From the NCBI RefSeq assembly GCF_001612635.1, contig NZ_BDAV01000023.1:1-64000 (forward strand): 64,000 nt of DNA. Direction: 5' to 3'. The notes beneath the pieces are model-generated. The model made no database searches. It was not told where the DNA came from and saw only the letters and a program-made list of their open reading frames with translations. Shown one piece after another: positions 41,599 through 50,128 of the stretch. This stretch comes from Nocardia africana NBRC 100379 (lineage in GTDB: Bacteria; Actinomycetota; Actinomycetes; Mycobacteriales; Mycobacteriaceae). The stretch's first letter is position 1, and every line of letters begins with the position of its first letter. Position numbers and translations under genes: made by a program.

Positions 41599-43512
41599 AT
41601 GCTGCGAACGAAACCGAACATCCTCCGCTCCGCCGCCGCCCCGGTGTCTGTGGAGCAACTCCAGCAGCAAGTGGACGCCGCACGAGGCATGCTCCCACTG
41701 CAGACAGATCCAGCGCTGCGAGAAGCATTGTCCCCCAAAGAACTCGCCGCGGAGCGGCGGTTGGCTGAGTGGACTCGCCGGAAGCGGAGGCGACAGGAGC
41801 GCCGGGCAGTCAGCGCGGAGTTGACCACGCAGAAGCGGAACCGGCGCGCCGCGGATGCGATCGCGCGCGCCGATCACGCCGATCAACGGTGGCATCGCAA
41901 GGCTCTCGCTGCGCGGCAGCGTGTGGTCTCCGCTGACGCCAACCTCGCCACCCTTTTCCGACGGTCCGAATGGTCGTCGCGAGCGCTGATTTCCGTCGTG
42001 GTGCTCGGGATGCTGTGGGCGGGAGTGAATGTCCAGCACAACCTTGTCCCAGACGGGGACATGACCAACCCGCTCTACTGGCTCAGCTATGGCTTCGAGG
42101 CGATGATCTCGATCCCGATCATCGTCATCATGGTTGTCGCCACCACCGCCGCGCGCCAAGGTCGCGAAATCGAACGAGGGCGAGTGCTCTTCTTCGAGCT
42201 CGCTCTCCTGAGCGCCACAATCGGGCTCAATGCCGGACCACGTCTGTTCGCCGGCGATCCGGGAAAGGCCGCAGAATTCGCTGTCGCGCCCATCATGGTC
42301 GGATCCATCATCTGGCTTCACGCCTGGGTCGCCAACCGCTACAGCGTGCTGATCGACGAGGCACTTGCTCACGCACCCGCACTTGGGCACACCGACTCGC
42401 ACGAGCTCGCACCAGACCACGAACACCACGATGGAAATGCAACCCTCGCACTGGAAAACACTCAGACTCGCACTGCGAGCGCCGCACCGGCGGATGCGGA
42501 CGCCGATGCGAAAACCACTCCCGCACCGTGTGAGGACAGGCCCGCACCGGCCGCCGAGGACGGTCGCACCATCGCAGCAGCGGGCATTGCATGCGCCAGT
42601 GCGAACACCGATGCAGACACTGCCCCCAACCAGCTGCACGCACACAGCGGAAGTGCGGACCCCGCGCGCATCGTGCCCGACCCCGACCATGCGGTGATGG
42701 AGTTCGGTCCGACAGACCTCGCAACAGCAGAGGCGATGGCGACGCGCGAACTGACCACCCTGCCTGTTGAGCAGATCGCCGCGATCCTGGCACTCGCCTC
42801 CGACAACTGGACTCCGGCGGCCATCGGCCAGCGCGTCGGCCTGTTCGGATCCCAGGTCCTGGCCGTACTAGAAGCCCACCGGACCATGGCACGGACTGCC
42901 GAGAGCCTCCCGGCCCCGTCCTCCGCGGAGCGCGCCGAAATGCGCGCCGCACCAGGTAGTGCGGCCGCCGGTGCGGGGGTCACCGGTCCCAGTGACGACG
43001 CAGGCCCCACCACGATCCTGACCCCCACAGCGGCCGCGTCTGATCCCGCACCAACTGCGCAGGAGGCGCGGACCGCGACGGCCCCAAGTGCGAGCACAGA
43101 CCCGCACCACGCCGGGGCCGCCGATGGCGACGCTGACGCGGCCCAGCGCCACGACGATCAAGTGCGGGCGTCGTTCGCACCTCGCATCACCAGTGCGAAT
43201 CAGGCGGACCTCGGTGCGAACGCAACTGCCGGATCCGGTGCAGTAGTGCGAGCGCTGCCCGTCCCTCGCACCGACGAAGGGCCCGACCAGTTCACGACCC
43301 TCGCAGAGCGCATCGTGGAACGAGGACTCGTCACACGGAAGTCTCCCGAACTGATCGCGACCGTCCTGCGAATGCTCGACGAAGGGTGCTCGCACAACGA
43401 AATCAACAAGGCCACCGCAACTCCCACCAGCGGGGGAGTTCACCACAAGACCATCAAGACCATCGCAGCAGCCGCCGAGACGGTCCGGGTGCCCGTCCGG
43501 GTAGTGCGCTGA
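41599..43512 (+). CDS. DUF2637 (SpdB-like) membrane protein with HTH tail
   Basis: A 637-residue protein. A basic coiled N-terminus (about 1-115) is followed by four membrane helices (about 120-250) of DUF2637 type, the family of Streptomyces SpdB proteins that help plasmid spreading between mycelial compartments. A long disordered Ala/Asp/Pro-rich region leads to a C-terminal HTH-like segment (LIATVLRMLDEGCSHNEINK). I chose the ATG at 41599 with AGGA 7 nt upstream. It follows the parA pair in the same direction. Confidence 0.65.
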   Translation: MLRTKPNILRSAAAPVSVEQLQQQVDAARGMLPLQTDPALREALSPKELAAERRLAEWTRRKRRRQERRAVSAELTTQKRNRRAADAIARADHADQRWHRKALAARQRVVSADANLATLFRRSEWSSRALISVVVLGMLWAGVNVQHNLVPDGDMTNPLYWLSYGFEAMISIPIIVIMVVATTAARQGREIERGRVLFFELALLSATIGLNAGPRLFAGDPGKAAEFAVAPIMVGSIIWLHAWVANRYSVLIDEALAHAPALGHTDSHELAPDHEHHDGNATLALENTQTRTASAAPADADADAKTTPAPCEDRPAPAAEDGRTIAAAGIACASANTDADTAPNQLHAHSGSADPARIVPDPDHAVMEFGPTDLATAEAMATRELTTLPVEQIAAILALASDNWTPAAIGQRVGLFGSQVLAVLEAHRTMARTAESLPAPSSAERAEMRAAPGSAAAGAGVTGPSDDAGPTTILTPTAAASDPAPTAQEARTATAPSASTDPHHAGAADGDADAAQRHDDQVRASFAPRITSANQADLGANATAGSGAVVRALPVPRTDEGPDQFTTLAERIVERGLVTRKSPELIATVLRMLDEGCSHNEINKATATPTSGGVHHKTIKTIAAAAETVRVPVRVVR

Positions 43513-43868
43513 TTACCCGTGCCGCTCCGACGATCCCGGGAACCGGTAGGTTGTGGCGGACAACCGGTTCCGGTGGCTCGCCACGTATGATCAGCCACAG
43601 GGTAGCCACCCCATTCCCCCCCAGGTGGCTACTCAGGGGGCGGTCCAGTGGGGTCGCCGATACAGACCAGTGCCGCCGAGAACTTTCTCCCCCTTAGTCC
43701 CGGCGGCACTGGCATATCTGCAGAGGCGACATGCGATTTCAGGGTCTGGGAACTGCTTCGCAGGCAGCTTGAGAAGCTAAAGACCTAGAGACCGCTGCCG
43801 ACCAGATCATCTATGCGGTGTTGGCGGGGCGGCGCATCCCGGCTCCCCGCTCCCGCCAACTCCTTGCA
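43513..43868. repeat. Three tandem hairpins after the spdB-like gene
   Basis: A 356-bp region without a gene. Hairpin A: GGAACCGG (43539-43546) with CCGGTTCC (43564-43571), stem extended by TTGT/ACAA. Hairpin B: GTAGCCACC with GGTGGCTAC (43602-43610, 43624-43632). Hairpin C: CCAGTGCCGCCG (43667-43678) with CGGCGGCACTGG (43701-43712), perfect 12 bp, loop 22. Three in 175 bp exceed what a terminator needs. A transfer origin, replication site or structured RNA is possible. Confidence 0.55.
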
Positions 43869-44297
43869 CTATGCGACAGGTTGTTGCTGTCCTCGGGTCT
43901 GTTGGAAGTATGCGGCCAACATTTCGTTCTCTTCGAACCCGAGAACGATGGCAGCAACATCGGCCTCCGTAAACCACCCGAGGCGCTGACCTTCCGTCAG
44001 TGTGACGGAATCAAGATCGAGGTCCATCTGGGTCTTGAAGGTGTGCTCGAGAAGTCCCCAATGCCTCTCGCGAGTGCAGTGATGTTCGACGGTCGCGGGG
44101 TCCAACTCCACCCCGATTTCCTCGGAGATCTCACGGATTACATTTTCGAGCGGAGTTTCCCCCGGTTCCCGGTAGCCGCCGAGGAGGGCCCACATGCCAG
44201 GACAAGGAATGTCCGGCTTGTCGTCGCGCAAGAACAGCAAAATCTGGTCGGCGGAGTTGCGGATGATGATGTTCGAACCTTCAGCGGTGATCGCCAT
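43869..44297 (-). CDS. NUDIX hydrolase
   Basis: A 142-residue protein with a complete NUDIX box: GGYREPGETPLENVIREISE followed by EIGV. It should hydrolyse a nucleoside diphosphate linked to another moiety. The ATG at 44297 lies 17 nt inside the end of the FGE-like gene, so translation is coupled. It is the last gene of the epimerase/MoaD-like operon and may remove a side product or act on a nucleotide sugar. Confidence 0.88.
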   Translation of the reverse strand: MAITAEGSNIIIRNSADQILLFLRDDKPDIPCPGMWALLGGYREPGETPLENVIREISEEIGVELDPATVEHHCTRERHWGLLEHTFKTQMDLDLDSVTLTEGQRLGWFTEADVAAIVLGFEENEMLAAYFQQTRGQQQPVA

Positions 44298-45234
44298 GCA
44301 ACTTCTCCTCAATGGTGATGGATGAACGCCCGGCCGTGGAGAGGGGGTGGGGCGCGGCCAAAGTGGCGGCGCACCGGAATCCGAGGTCGAAAGCTTCGTA
44401 CTCCGGTGTGCCACAAATACGTTCGCTTGTGCGGGTCTGCAATCGCATCATCTTCCAAGACCCGCCGCGGGCGACGCGGAAACCGAGGCGAGCGGCCGCG
44501 CCGAACCCATCGTCGTAGGTTCCGAATCCGTAGAGACGGTACTTACTCGACGTCCATTCGGTGACATTTCCTGCCATGTCGTGCACACCAAACGGAGATA
44601 CGAATTCGGCGAACGATCCCACCGGCGTAGTGGCCGGCGCAGGCCCGTGGTAACGCCAATGACCGGCGTACCAGCGCTTCCAGTCGTCGAGGTCGCGCAT
44701 CGCGAAGCCAGCCCAGTACTCAGCGCTGTTGGCCGCCGAGCGTGACCACATCGACCCCCACGGCCAAGCTCGCCAGCTCGGGCCGTGAGCCGCGTACTCC
44801 CACTCGTCCTCGGTCGGCAGACGCTTACCCGCCCACGTGGCGTAAGCCGTGGCGTCGTCGTGGGAGACGTGCACGACCGGATGGTTGGGACGATCGTCGA
44901 CCGCACTCAGATCCGGATGCGGCCGTCGCCACGATATGCCGGGGATCGGTTCCCAATAGTCCGGCCCATAGACAAGGCCAGCGCCGAGTCGCTCCGCAGT
45001 GGTGACCCACCCAGTCTCGTCGGCGAACTCGGCGAACTGCGCATTGGTGACCGGATGCCGATCGATCCAGTACCCATCCAGCATCACTGTGTGCTGGGGA
45101 GCCTCATCCTCGAACCACTTCCGAGAGTAGTGCTGCAGTTCCTCGAGAAACGCTAAGTGCGTTTCCGGTGAGCCGATTTCGGCGCGCCCAGGCGGAATCC
45201 AGACCATGCCATCGGTCTTGTGGGACATACTCAC
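44281..45234 (-). CDS. FGE/SUMF1-domain protein, atypical
   Basis: A 317-residue protein with the formylglycine-generating-enzyme fold: MVWIPPGRAEIGS near the start, YWIDRHPVTNAQFAEF, RLPTEDEWEYAA, GVHDMAGNVTEWTSS, then RGGSW near residue 262 and LGFRCA at the end. The two catalytic Cys of true FGE (usually just after RGGSF) are absent: KMMRLQTRTSE follows. It is therefore probably not a sulfatase activator. It may be an oxygenase-like or binding relative. It overlaps the MoaD-like stop by 4 nt. Confidence 0.85.
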   Translation of the reverse strand: MSMSHKTDGMVWIPPGRAEIGSPETHLAFLEELQHYSRKWFEDEAPQHTVMLDGYWIDRHPVTNAQFAEFADETGWVTTAERLGAGLVYGPDYWEPIPGISWRRPHPDLSAVDDRPNHPVVHVSHDDATAYATWAGKRLPTEDEWEYAAHGPSWRAWPWGSMWSRSAANSAEYWAGFAMRDLDDWKRWYAGHWRYHGPAPATTPVGSFAEFVSPFGVHDMAGNVTEWTSSKYRLYGFGTYDDGFGAAARLGFRVARGGSWKMMRLQTRTSERICGTPEYEAFDLGFRCAATLAAPHPLSTAGRSSITIEEKLHGDHR

Positions 45235-45518
45235 CCGCCCATGAAGGCCGACAGTACACAGACCTCGTGATGCGGCTTGGTCAGCGGGATATCAATTCCG
45301 TCGGCGGACACGACACGCTCATCGTCGAGAGCCACCGTTGCGAACCGCGGGATTGTCCCATCAGCGGTGAGTACCCGTTCGGCGACGGCCGGATATTCGA
45401 CGGTCAGCCACCGCAGCGCTTCACCGAGGGTGGCCACCTCGGGGCACCAGATGTTCGACATGTCCCTGCCGGTGAGGGTTGCCCAGTTCGCAGGCAGGAT
45501 GAACCGGACCTGGCTCAT
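45231..45518 (-). CDS. MoaD/ThiS-like sulfur-carrier protein
   Basis: A 95-residue ubiquitin-fold protein. It starts VRFILPANWATLTG, has VATLGEALRWLTVEYP, and ends in FMGG. The C-terminal Gly-Gly is the residue pair that becomes thiocarboxylated in MoaD, ThiS and related carriers. No MoeB/ThiF-type E1 or MoaE is encoded nearby, so activation must come from elsewhere. The ATG overlaps the epimerase stop (ATGA). It points to sulfur transfer in this operon. Confidence 0.8.
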   Translation of the reverse strand: MSQVRFILPANWATLTGRDMSNIWCPEVATLGEALRWLTVEYPAVAERVLTADGTIPRFATVALDDERVVSADGIDIPLTKPHHEVCVLSAFMGG

Positions 45519-46468
45519 GCTTTGGCCACCTCATACCCGTTGCGGTGCTCCCGCATCCATCCGATCGTGAGTGCGATGCCTTCGGCCAGCGAGACACGGG
45601 GGGCCCAATCCAGCAGCTCGCGGGCCCGGCTCAGGTCCGGGCATCGAGCCGGCGCCTCCTGCTCACGAGCCTCGGCGATATCGAGCTGCCCTGAGCCAGC
45701 CGCAGCGATGATCATCATCGCCAACTCTTTGACGCTCACCTCCTCTGTAGCGCCGATATTGACCGGGCCGAACTCCTGCGAGTCGAGCATGGCGGATATC
45801 GCGTCCACGGCGTCGGAGACGTACAGCAGGCTGCGGGTTTGAGCGCCGCCGTGCAGGGTCAAGGTTCGCCCCGCCAACGCGGCGGCACAGAAGGCCGGGA
45901 CTGCCCGGCTGTCGCTATGCCACATGTGTGGCCCGTAGACATTGAACGGTCGAATCACGCCCACCAAGGCGCCCTCGCCGCGGTGATATGCGAATGCAGC
46001 AGCCTCGGTGAAGACCTTCGCCACTTGGTACGCCGAGCGCGGGCCTAGCGGGTCGACAGCGCCCAGACAGGTCTCGAGTTGAGGATGTATCGGGGTGTCG
46101 CCGTACACGTCGCTGGATGAGGCGAGCACTATCCGTGCACCATGAGCGGCCGCAGCTTCCAGCGCATTGAGTGTTCCAGCGGATCCGGCCCACAGGGTTT
46201 CTATCGGCCGCTGCTGATACATCGCAGGTGCGGCTGGGCACGCGAGATGCACGATCCCGCTCACTTCGTCTAGCCGGGCAAAGGCCCGGCGATCGGTGAT
46301 GTCGGCGTCACGAAACGTGAATGCTGGATGCTGCTCGACCTCATCGAGGTTTGCTCTGTGGCCGGTGCTCAGATTGTCGATCACGGTTACGCGGTGGCCG
46401 TCGTCGAGCAGCCGGGCCGCGAGGTGACTGCCGATGAGGCCGGCGCCACCCGTAATCACGGTGTGCAT
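45515..46468 (-). CDS. UXS/GalE-like NAD-dependent epimerase/dehydratase
   Basis: A 317-residue extended short-chain dehydrogenase. The NAD-binding motif TGGAGLIGSHL is at residues 6-16. The catalytic YQVAK lies near 146, with a Ser/Thr-rich SSSDVYGD strand before it. NVYGPHM and RSLLYVSDAVDAI are typical of UDP-glucuronate decarboxylase and related nucleotide-sugar enzymes. It provides the sugar-nucleotide step of the operon. Substrate unknown. Confidence 0.85.
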   Translation of the reverse strand: MHTVITGGAGLIGSHLAARLLDDGHRVTVIDNLSTGHRANLDEVEQHPAFTFRDADITDRRAFARLDEVSGIVHLACPAAPAMYQQRPIETLWAGSAGTLNALEAAAAHGARIVLASSSDVYGDTPIHPQLETCLGAVDPLGPRSAYQVAKVFTEAAAFAYHRGEGALVGVIRPFNVYGPHMWHSDSRAVPAFCAAALAGRTLTLHGGAQTRSLLYVSDAVDAISAMLDSQEFGPVNIGATEEVSVKELAMMIIAAAGSGQLDIAEAREQEAPARCPDLSRARELLDWAPRVSLAEGIALTIGWMREHRNGYEVAKA

Positions 46469-46472
46469 GAAC

Positions 46473-46676
46473 TTACTCCTGTTCCAATTGGCATATAGGA
46501 CAAAGGCTTTCGGGGTTGTGTGCCTGGCCGCACAGCTGGAGGTTGGTTAGGCCGTGAGCGACCCTGCGCATAAGCTCGGCGTCCGTTTCGGTCCAAATCG
46601 GTCTGAAAGGGCCGGGAACCGGTCGCGCGACGCGTTGAGGCAACTCGTCCCCGTCGGTTGTGGTCACAGTGGGCAT
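46473..46676 (-). CDS. Small protein with a C-terminal CPIC motif
   Basis: A 67-residue protein. It has a helix DAELMRRVAHGLTNL and, near the end, HNPESLCPICQLEQE, a half zinc-ribbon-like CxxC. Start: ATG at 46676 in TGATG with the upstream stop, or GTG at 46679. It lies 4 nt upstream of the epimerase gene and heads the enzyme genes. It may be a metal-binding helper or a small substrate protein; unknown. Confidence 0.5.
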   Translation of the reverse strand: MPTVTTTDGDELPQRVARPVPGPFRPIWTETDAELMRRVAHGLTNLQLCGQAHNPESLCPICQLEQE

Positions 46677-46927
46677 CACGTCTTCTCGAACAATCGATGA
46701 CAGGGCAAAGGCCTCATGGTCGGAAGTACGGCGTCGTCCAGGCGGATCGACACATGTCGGTGCCAGCGCGCCATTTCCGCACGGAATGCACGGGCGGCCC
46801 CCGCATCGGCGCGAAAATGCAATGGCGGCAGTTCCGGGAACTCGATAACCAAATGCATCTGCACCGTTCGTCTCCCATCGGCCTCGAGGCCGGGATCAGT
46901 CCTCAACCCCAGCGGATACGTAGGCAT
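46676..46927 (-). CDS. Hypothetical small protein, operon head
   Basis: An 83-residue protein with no recognised family; the core reads MHLVIEFPELPPLHFRADAG. The start is uncertain: the ATG at 46927 lacks a good site, and an in-frame ATG 23 codons later (about 46858) is possible. Its stop overlaps the next start (TGATG), so it belongs to the operon. It is divergent from the XRE-TPR gene. Confidence 0.45.
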   Translation of the reverse strand: MPTYPLGLRTDPGLEADGRRTVQMHLVIEFPELPPLHFRADAGAARAFRAEMARWHRHVSIRLDDAVLPTMRPLPCHRLFEKT

Positions 46928-47228
46928 GCGCTGCCAGATACGGCATGCAAAACGGCCCGTGGGAAGCGTGTGACCTCATGACGGCCGAGGCTGAGGCCAG
47001 ACTGCTGAACCCATTGAGGTCCGCATCGCAGTCGCCGTGCGTCACATCCCGCTCCATGTCGATGGTTGGCACTCTGCCTCCTGATCGTGGTTTTCGACCC
47101 GTTCGGCGAAGCGGTATTTCCCTGGCCGAGCGGTGAATTCAGCTCACCACTGACCTGCTCGTGTCCGTAGGACTACGGTGGTGACAAAACGCGTATCCGT
47201 GATCTGTCACCACCTGGGATGATGAGAG
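46928..47228. other. Divergent promoter region of the epimerase operon
   Basis: About 300 bp between the operon head and the XRE-TPR regulator. A TGACCTGCTCG..GGTGGTGACA region near the regulator start resembles a promoter, but no secure -10/-35 could be set. No RNA gene or hairpin was seen. Confidence 0.4.
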
Positions 47229-48467
47229 ATGACCCCGTCGACTGCACGATTGCCGAATATGAACGCGAACCGAATCGGACAAGCACTTCGCCGATTCCGC
47301 CTCGCCCAGCCGATGAGCCAACGGGAGCTGGCGGCGGTCCTGTTCTGCGATCGTTCCTACATCACGAGCGTCGAGAAAGGCCGCCGGTGGCCCGGCAATC
47401 GTGGCTGGGTCGAAGAAGCGGATCTGGCGTTGGATGCGGGAGGTGAACTGGTCGCTGCTTGGGACGCTGACCAGGCTGAGCGCGCAGCAGCGGCGGACAC
47501 CATGCGACTGCTTGAAGATGCCCGCCGCGGGTCGGAGCAACTGCTGTTAGCTCCGGACGGTGCTTCACTCGATGAAATTGAGCAGCGAATCGTCGATATC
47601 GCGACCAAGGCAAGGCTTGAGTCCTACGACCTAACGCTGGAGCGAGCCCTCGGCTTGCGCGCTGAGCTCACTCGTCGGCTACAGGTGGGCGCATATAGTC
47701 CGAACGCGATTCGCGATCTCTACGTAGCACTGGGCCGTGTTTGTGGCGTGCTGGCGTATCTGACGCTCGACCTCGGTCAGGCTGATCATGCCAAGGTCCA
47801 CGCCCAAGCAGCGTTTCAGCTCGGCGAGCGCGCCGGCCACGATCAGCTGCGCGCGTGGTCACGTGGCACACAGGCACTCGCCCACCGTTTCACGAAGGAC
47901 TTCGAGCTGGCGGCCGCCGCAGCTGAGGACGGTCTGACCTATGTGGGTAAGTCGACTGGCACCACCGAACCGCGGCTCCTGTGCGGGCTCGCCGCGTCGG
48001 TCGCGAATCTCGGCCAAAGCGAGCGAGCGCTCGAATTGCTGAAACAGGCAGACCGCGCTCGGGCACAAGGCGCCAACAGCGACGAGATCGCGGGCCTATT
48101 CACTTTCACCCCGGCTAAACAGGTGTACTACCACGGGTTTTCGCTGATGTGGGCCGATGACCTGAAGACTTTGAATCGCTCCATTAAGGCGTCAGAGGAG
48201 GCTCTGCAGGCTTGGCGGGTCCAGCGGTCGCCAGGCGACGAGATGCTGACCACGATCTATTTGGCCATGGCCAATGCTCGTGTCGGCGATTTGGACGCCA
48301 GTCTGGCCGCTGTTTCGCCGGTGCTCGAACAGCCGATCGAGCACCATTTCAGTTGGGTCAGGAAGCGCCTAAACCAGTTGGATGGGCTTCTAGCACAACA
48401 TTTTCCAGGATCACGAGAGGCAGAAGAAGAACGTCAAACGCTGCGCGCGTACGTCCATGCAGCCTGA
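47229..48467 (+). CDS. XRE regulator with TPR-like helical domain
   Basis: A 412-residue protein. An N-terminal Cro/C1 HTH (about residues 16-65: MSQRELAAVLFCDRSYITSV) is followed by 330 residues of helical repeats of TPR type. Such regulators sense small peptides or metabolites and often sit beside small biosynthetic operons in actinobacteria. The ATG at 47229 follows GAGAG at a short distance; an ATG at 47259 has no site. It is divergent from the epimerase/MoaD-like operon and is its likely controller. Confidence 0.78.
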   Translation: MTPSTARLPNMNANRIGQALRRFRLAQPMSQRELAAVLFCDRSYITSVEKGRRWPGNRGWVEEADLALDAGGELVAAWDADQAERAAAADTMRLLEDARRGSEQLLLAPDGASLDEIEQRIVDIATKARLESYDLTLERALGLRAELTRRLQVGAYSPNAIRDLYVALGRVCGVLAYLTLDLGQADHAKVHAQAAFQLGERAGHDQLRAWSRGTQALAHRFTKDFELAAAAAEDGLTYVGKSTGTTEPRLLCGLAASVANLGQSERALELLKQADRARAQGANSDEIAGLFTFTPAKQVYYHGFSLMWADDLKTLNRSIKASEEALQAWRVQRSPGDEMLTTIYLAMANARVGDLDASLAAVSPVLEQPIEHHFSWVRKRLNQLDGLLAQHFPGSREAEEERQTLRAYVHAA

Positions 48468-48515
48468 TCTCCAGGTGGTGAGCCGCCCGTCCGGCGAATC
48501 GATCGCCGAGCTGGG

Positions 48516-49709
48516 TCACCCAGCCAGCGCCAGCGACGGCATCGGGCCCGGCGCGCTCCACTCCAAAAGGCGTGCCCCCGATTCGCGGTAATGCCGCAAC
48601 TTCTCCAGCTTCCTGCGGCGATATTCGGCATCGTCTTCCCGACCCCAGACCTCCATGAACGATTGCGGCTGGTCGAGGAAGACATAGTCCGGGAAGACCG
48701 CATCGCCGTCGTAGCGGCAGGGCTTGAGGAAGGCCCGGCCCGCACGGACCAAGGCGTCGGTGGCGAGCACCTCATACGATGAATCGGCCGGTATCCACTG
48801 TTGATTGGTCAACATGATCGCGGCGTCGACCGCCACGGCGTAACCCGTGCGGGAACGCTCGACGTAGGCGAGCAGAACTCGGCGGCCGCCGGCCTCGGTT
48901 GCCGCTCTCGACACCGCATGTCGATAGGAGCGGGTCAGCCTCTCGTGCAGTGTTTTTCGGACCATCACCTGCCGCGCTCGCTGGTCAACGAGCTCATATC
49001 GGTACCCGAACTCTGCTTCGTGGCGATGCGCGAGCTCGCCGACGACGAAGCCTCGCCGCAACGCGGAGCGTCCATCGAGGTTGCTGAGAAATCTATCGAA
49101 GGCCGGAAGGCTGCCACGGCTCCATGGTGGTACGACGTACAGGACGTCGGAACCCGGCTGGGAATTGATCGTGCATATCTCGGCCTGACTGCGCAGCGCC
49201 TGGACCACGTCGGCCCACGATCGGTCGCGCACGGTCGGATGCCAGGTAGTGAGCCTGGATTCTTCCCACAGCCAGTGCAAAATGCCTAGCAGGCCGATCC
49301 GGGAGCGCCCGATTCCCGGGTACACCGAGCGTTCGACCGGCTCACGCGACAGCGCATCCGATCGCGTGCTCGCAGCGAGCGGGCCCGCAAAACTGATCGC
49401 CACGCCGCCGTCATCGCCTTCACGGATCGCTGCTCCGGTGTATGGCTTCTGGCCGCTCAGCTCGCCGTCGACCTTGAAGAACGCGCACATCGGATTATGC
49501 CGAGGGCCGCCGTGGGGCCAGACAGCGAGCGAGTAGTGGCCGGACCGGCAGCGCGTCACCAACGGCAACGCAGGAGTCCGGCACAGGCACTCGGCGTCCT
49601 TGTCGGCCCAGGCCCGGGACAAGAGGCCGGAGAAACGATCAGGCTCAGCCCGCAGCTCTGCATAGGGCAGCCGGCGGCCAGCCAGCCGCACCCAGGTCTG
49701 AAAACTCAT
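48516..49709 (-). CDS. DUF1173 family protein
   Basis: A 397-residue protein of a family found mainly on plasmids. Near the N-terminus CLCRTP and HNPMCAFF form a Cys/His cluster that may bind zinc. The middle holds helices and a nuclease-like region of unknown type (VPPWSRGSL, RRVLLAYVERSRTGYAVAVD). The ATG at 49709 has a strong GGGAGG 4 nt upstream; the frame is open to 49781. It is convergent with the XRE-TPR gene. Function unknown. Confidence 0.7.
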   Translation of the reverse strand: MSFQTWVRLAGRRLPYAELRAEPDRFSGLLSRAWADKDAECLCRTPALPLVTRCRSGHYSLAVWPHGGPRHNPMCAFFKVDGELSGQKPYTGAAIREGDDGGVAISFAGPLAASTRSDALSREPVERSVYPGIGRSRIGLLGILHWLWEESRLTTWHPTVRDRSWADVVQALRSQAEICTINSQPGSDVLYVVPPWSRGSLPAFDRFLSNLDGRSALRRGFVVGELAHRHEAEFGYRYELVDQRARQVMVRKTLHERLTRSYRHAVSRAATEAGGRRVLLAYVERSRTGYAVAVDAAIMLTNQQWIPADSSYEVLATDALVRAGRAFLKPCRYDGDAVFPDYVFLDQPQSFMEVWGREDDAEYRRRKLEKLRHYRESGARLLEWSAPGPMPSLALAG

Positions 49710-49792
49710 TGCGCCTCCCCGAACCCGAAAACCCCACGCGTGCAGGACATTCGACTCCACGATAGCGATCCGAACGGACAATCTCGAGTGCC

Positions 49793-50128
49793 TTAGTCAG
49801 AGTCGTCAGGTATCCGGATGGCAGATTGGTTTATCCACTGCCGGATCGGCACCCGCAGCATCCGGTTGCGGCTCTGCAGGACGATCTCCACCTCACCCAT
49901 CCAGAGGCCGCCCAAATTGGTCCGCAACCACCGGTGCAGGAGAGCCGGAACCCACCGTTCGCTCAGCATCGGATCCACCGCGCCCGACAGCACCCCCAAC
50001 GCTGTCTCGCCAGGGGCGGGCCATCGACGAGGCAACACGAATACGGCCCGCGGATCCACCAACACCGGACGCGGAGCTGGCAACCACCGCATCATCTGCG
50101 GCTCCCGATCCTTCTCCACTTCGATCAC
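49793..50128 (-). CDS. Hypothetical protein coupled to the ImuA'-like gene
   Basis: A 111-residue, Trp/Arg/Pro-rich protein with no recognised domain. The GTG start overlaps the ImuA'-like stop by 4 nt (GTGA), so it should share the LexA-box promoter. It is not ImuB: the size and motifs do not fit a Y-family polymerase. Possibly a small SOS accessory protein. Confidence 0.5.
   Translation of the reverse strand: MIEVEKDREPQMMRWLPAPRPVLVDPRAVFVLPRRWPAPGETALGVLSGAVDPMLSERWVPALLHRWLRTNLGGLWMGEVEIVLQSRNRMLRVPIRQWINQSAIRIPDDSD

Noticed and set aside
44281..45234. A true formylglycine-generating enzyme or EgtB
   Set aside because: The two catalytic cysteines after RGGSW are missing and there is no DinB domain or EgtB iron motif.
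49793..50128. Truncated ImuB after the ImuA'-like gene
   Set aside because: The 111-residue product has no Y-family polymerase motif and is a complete coupled gene.
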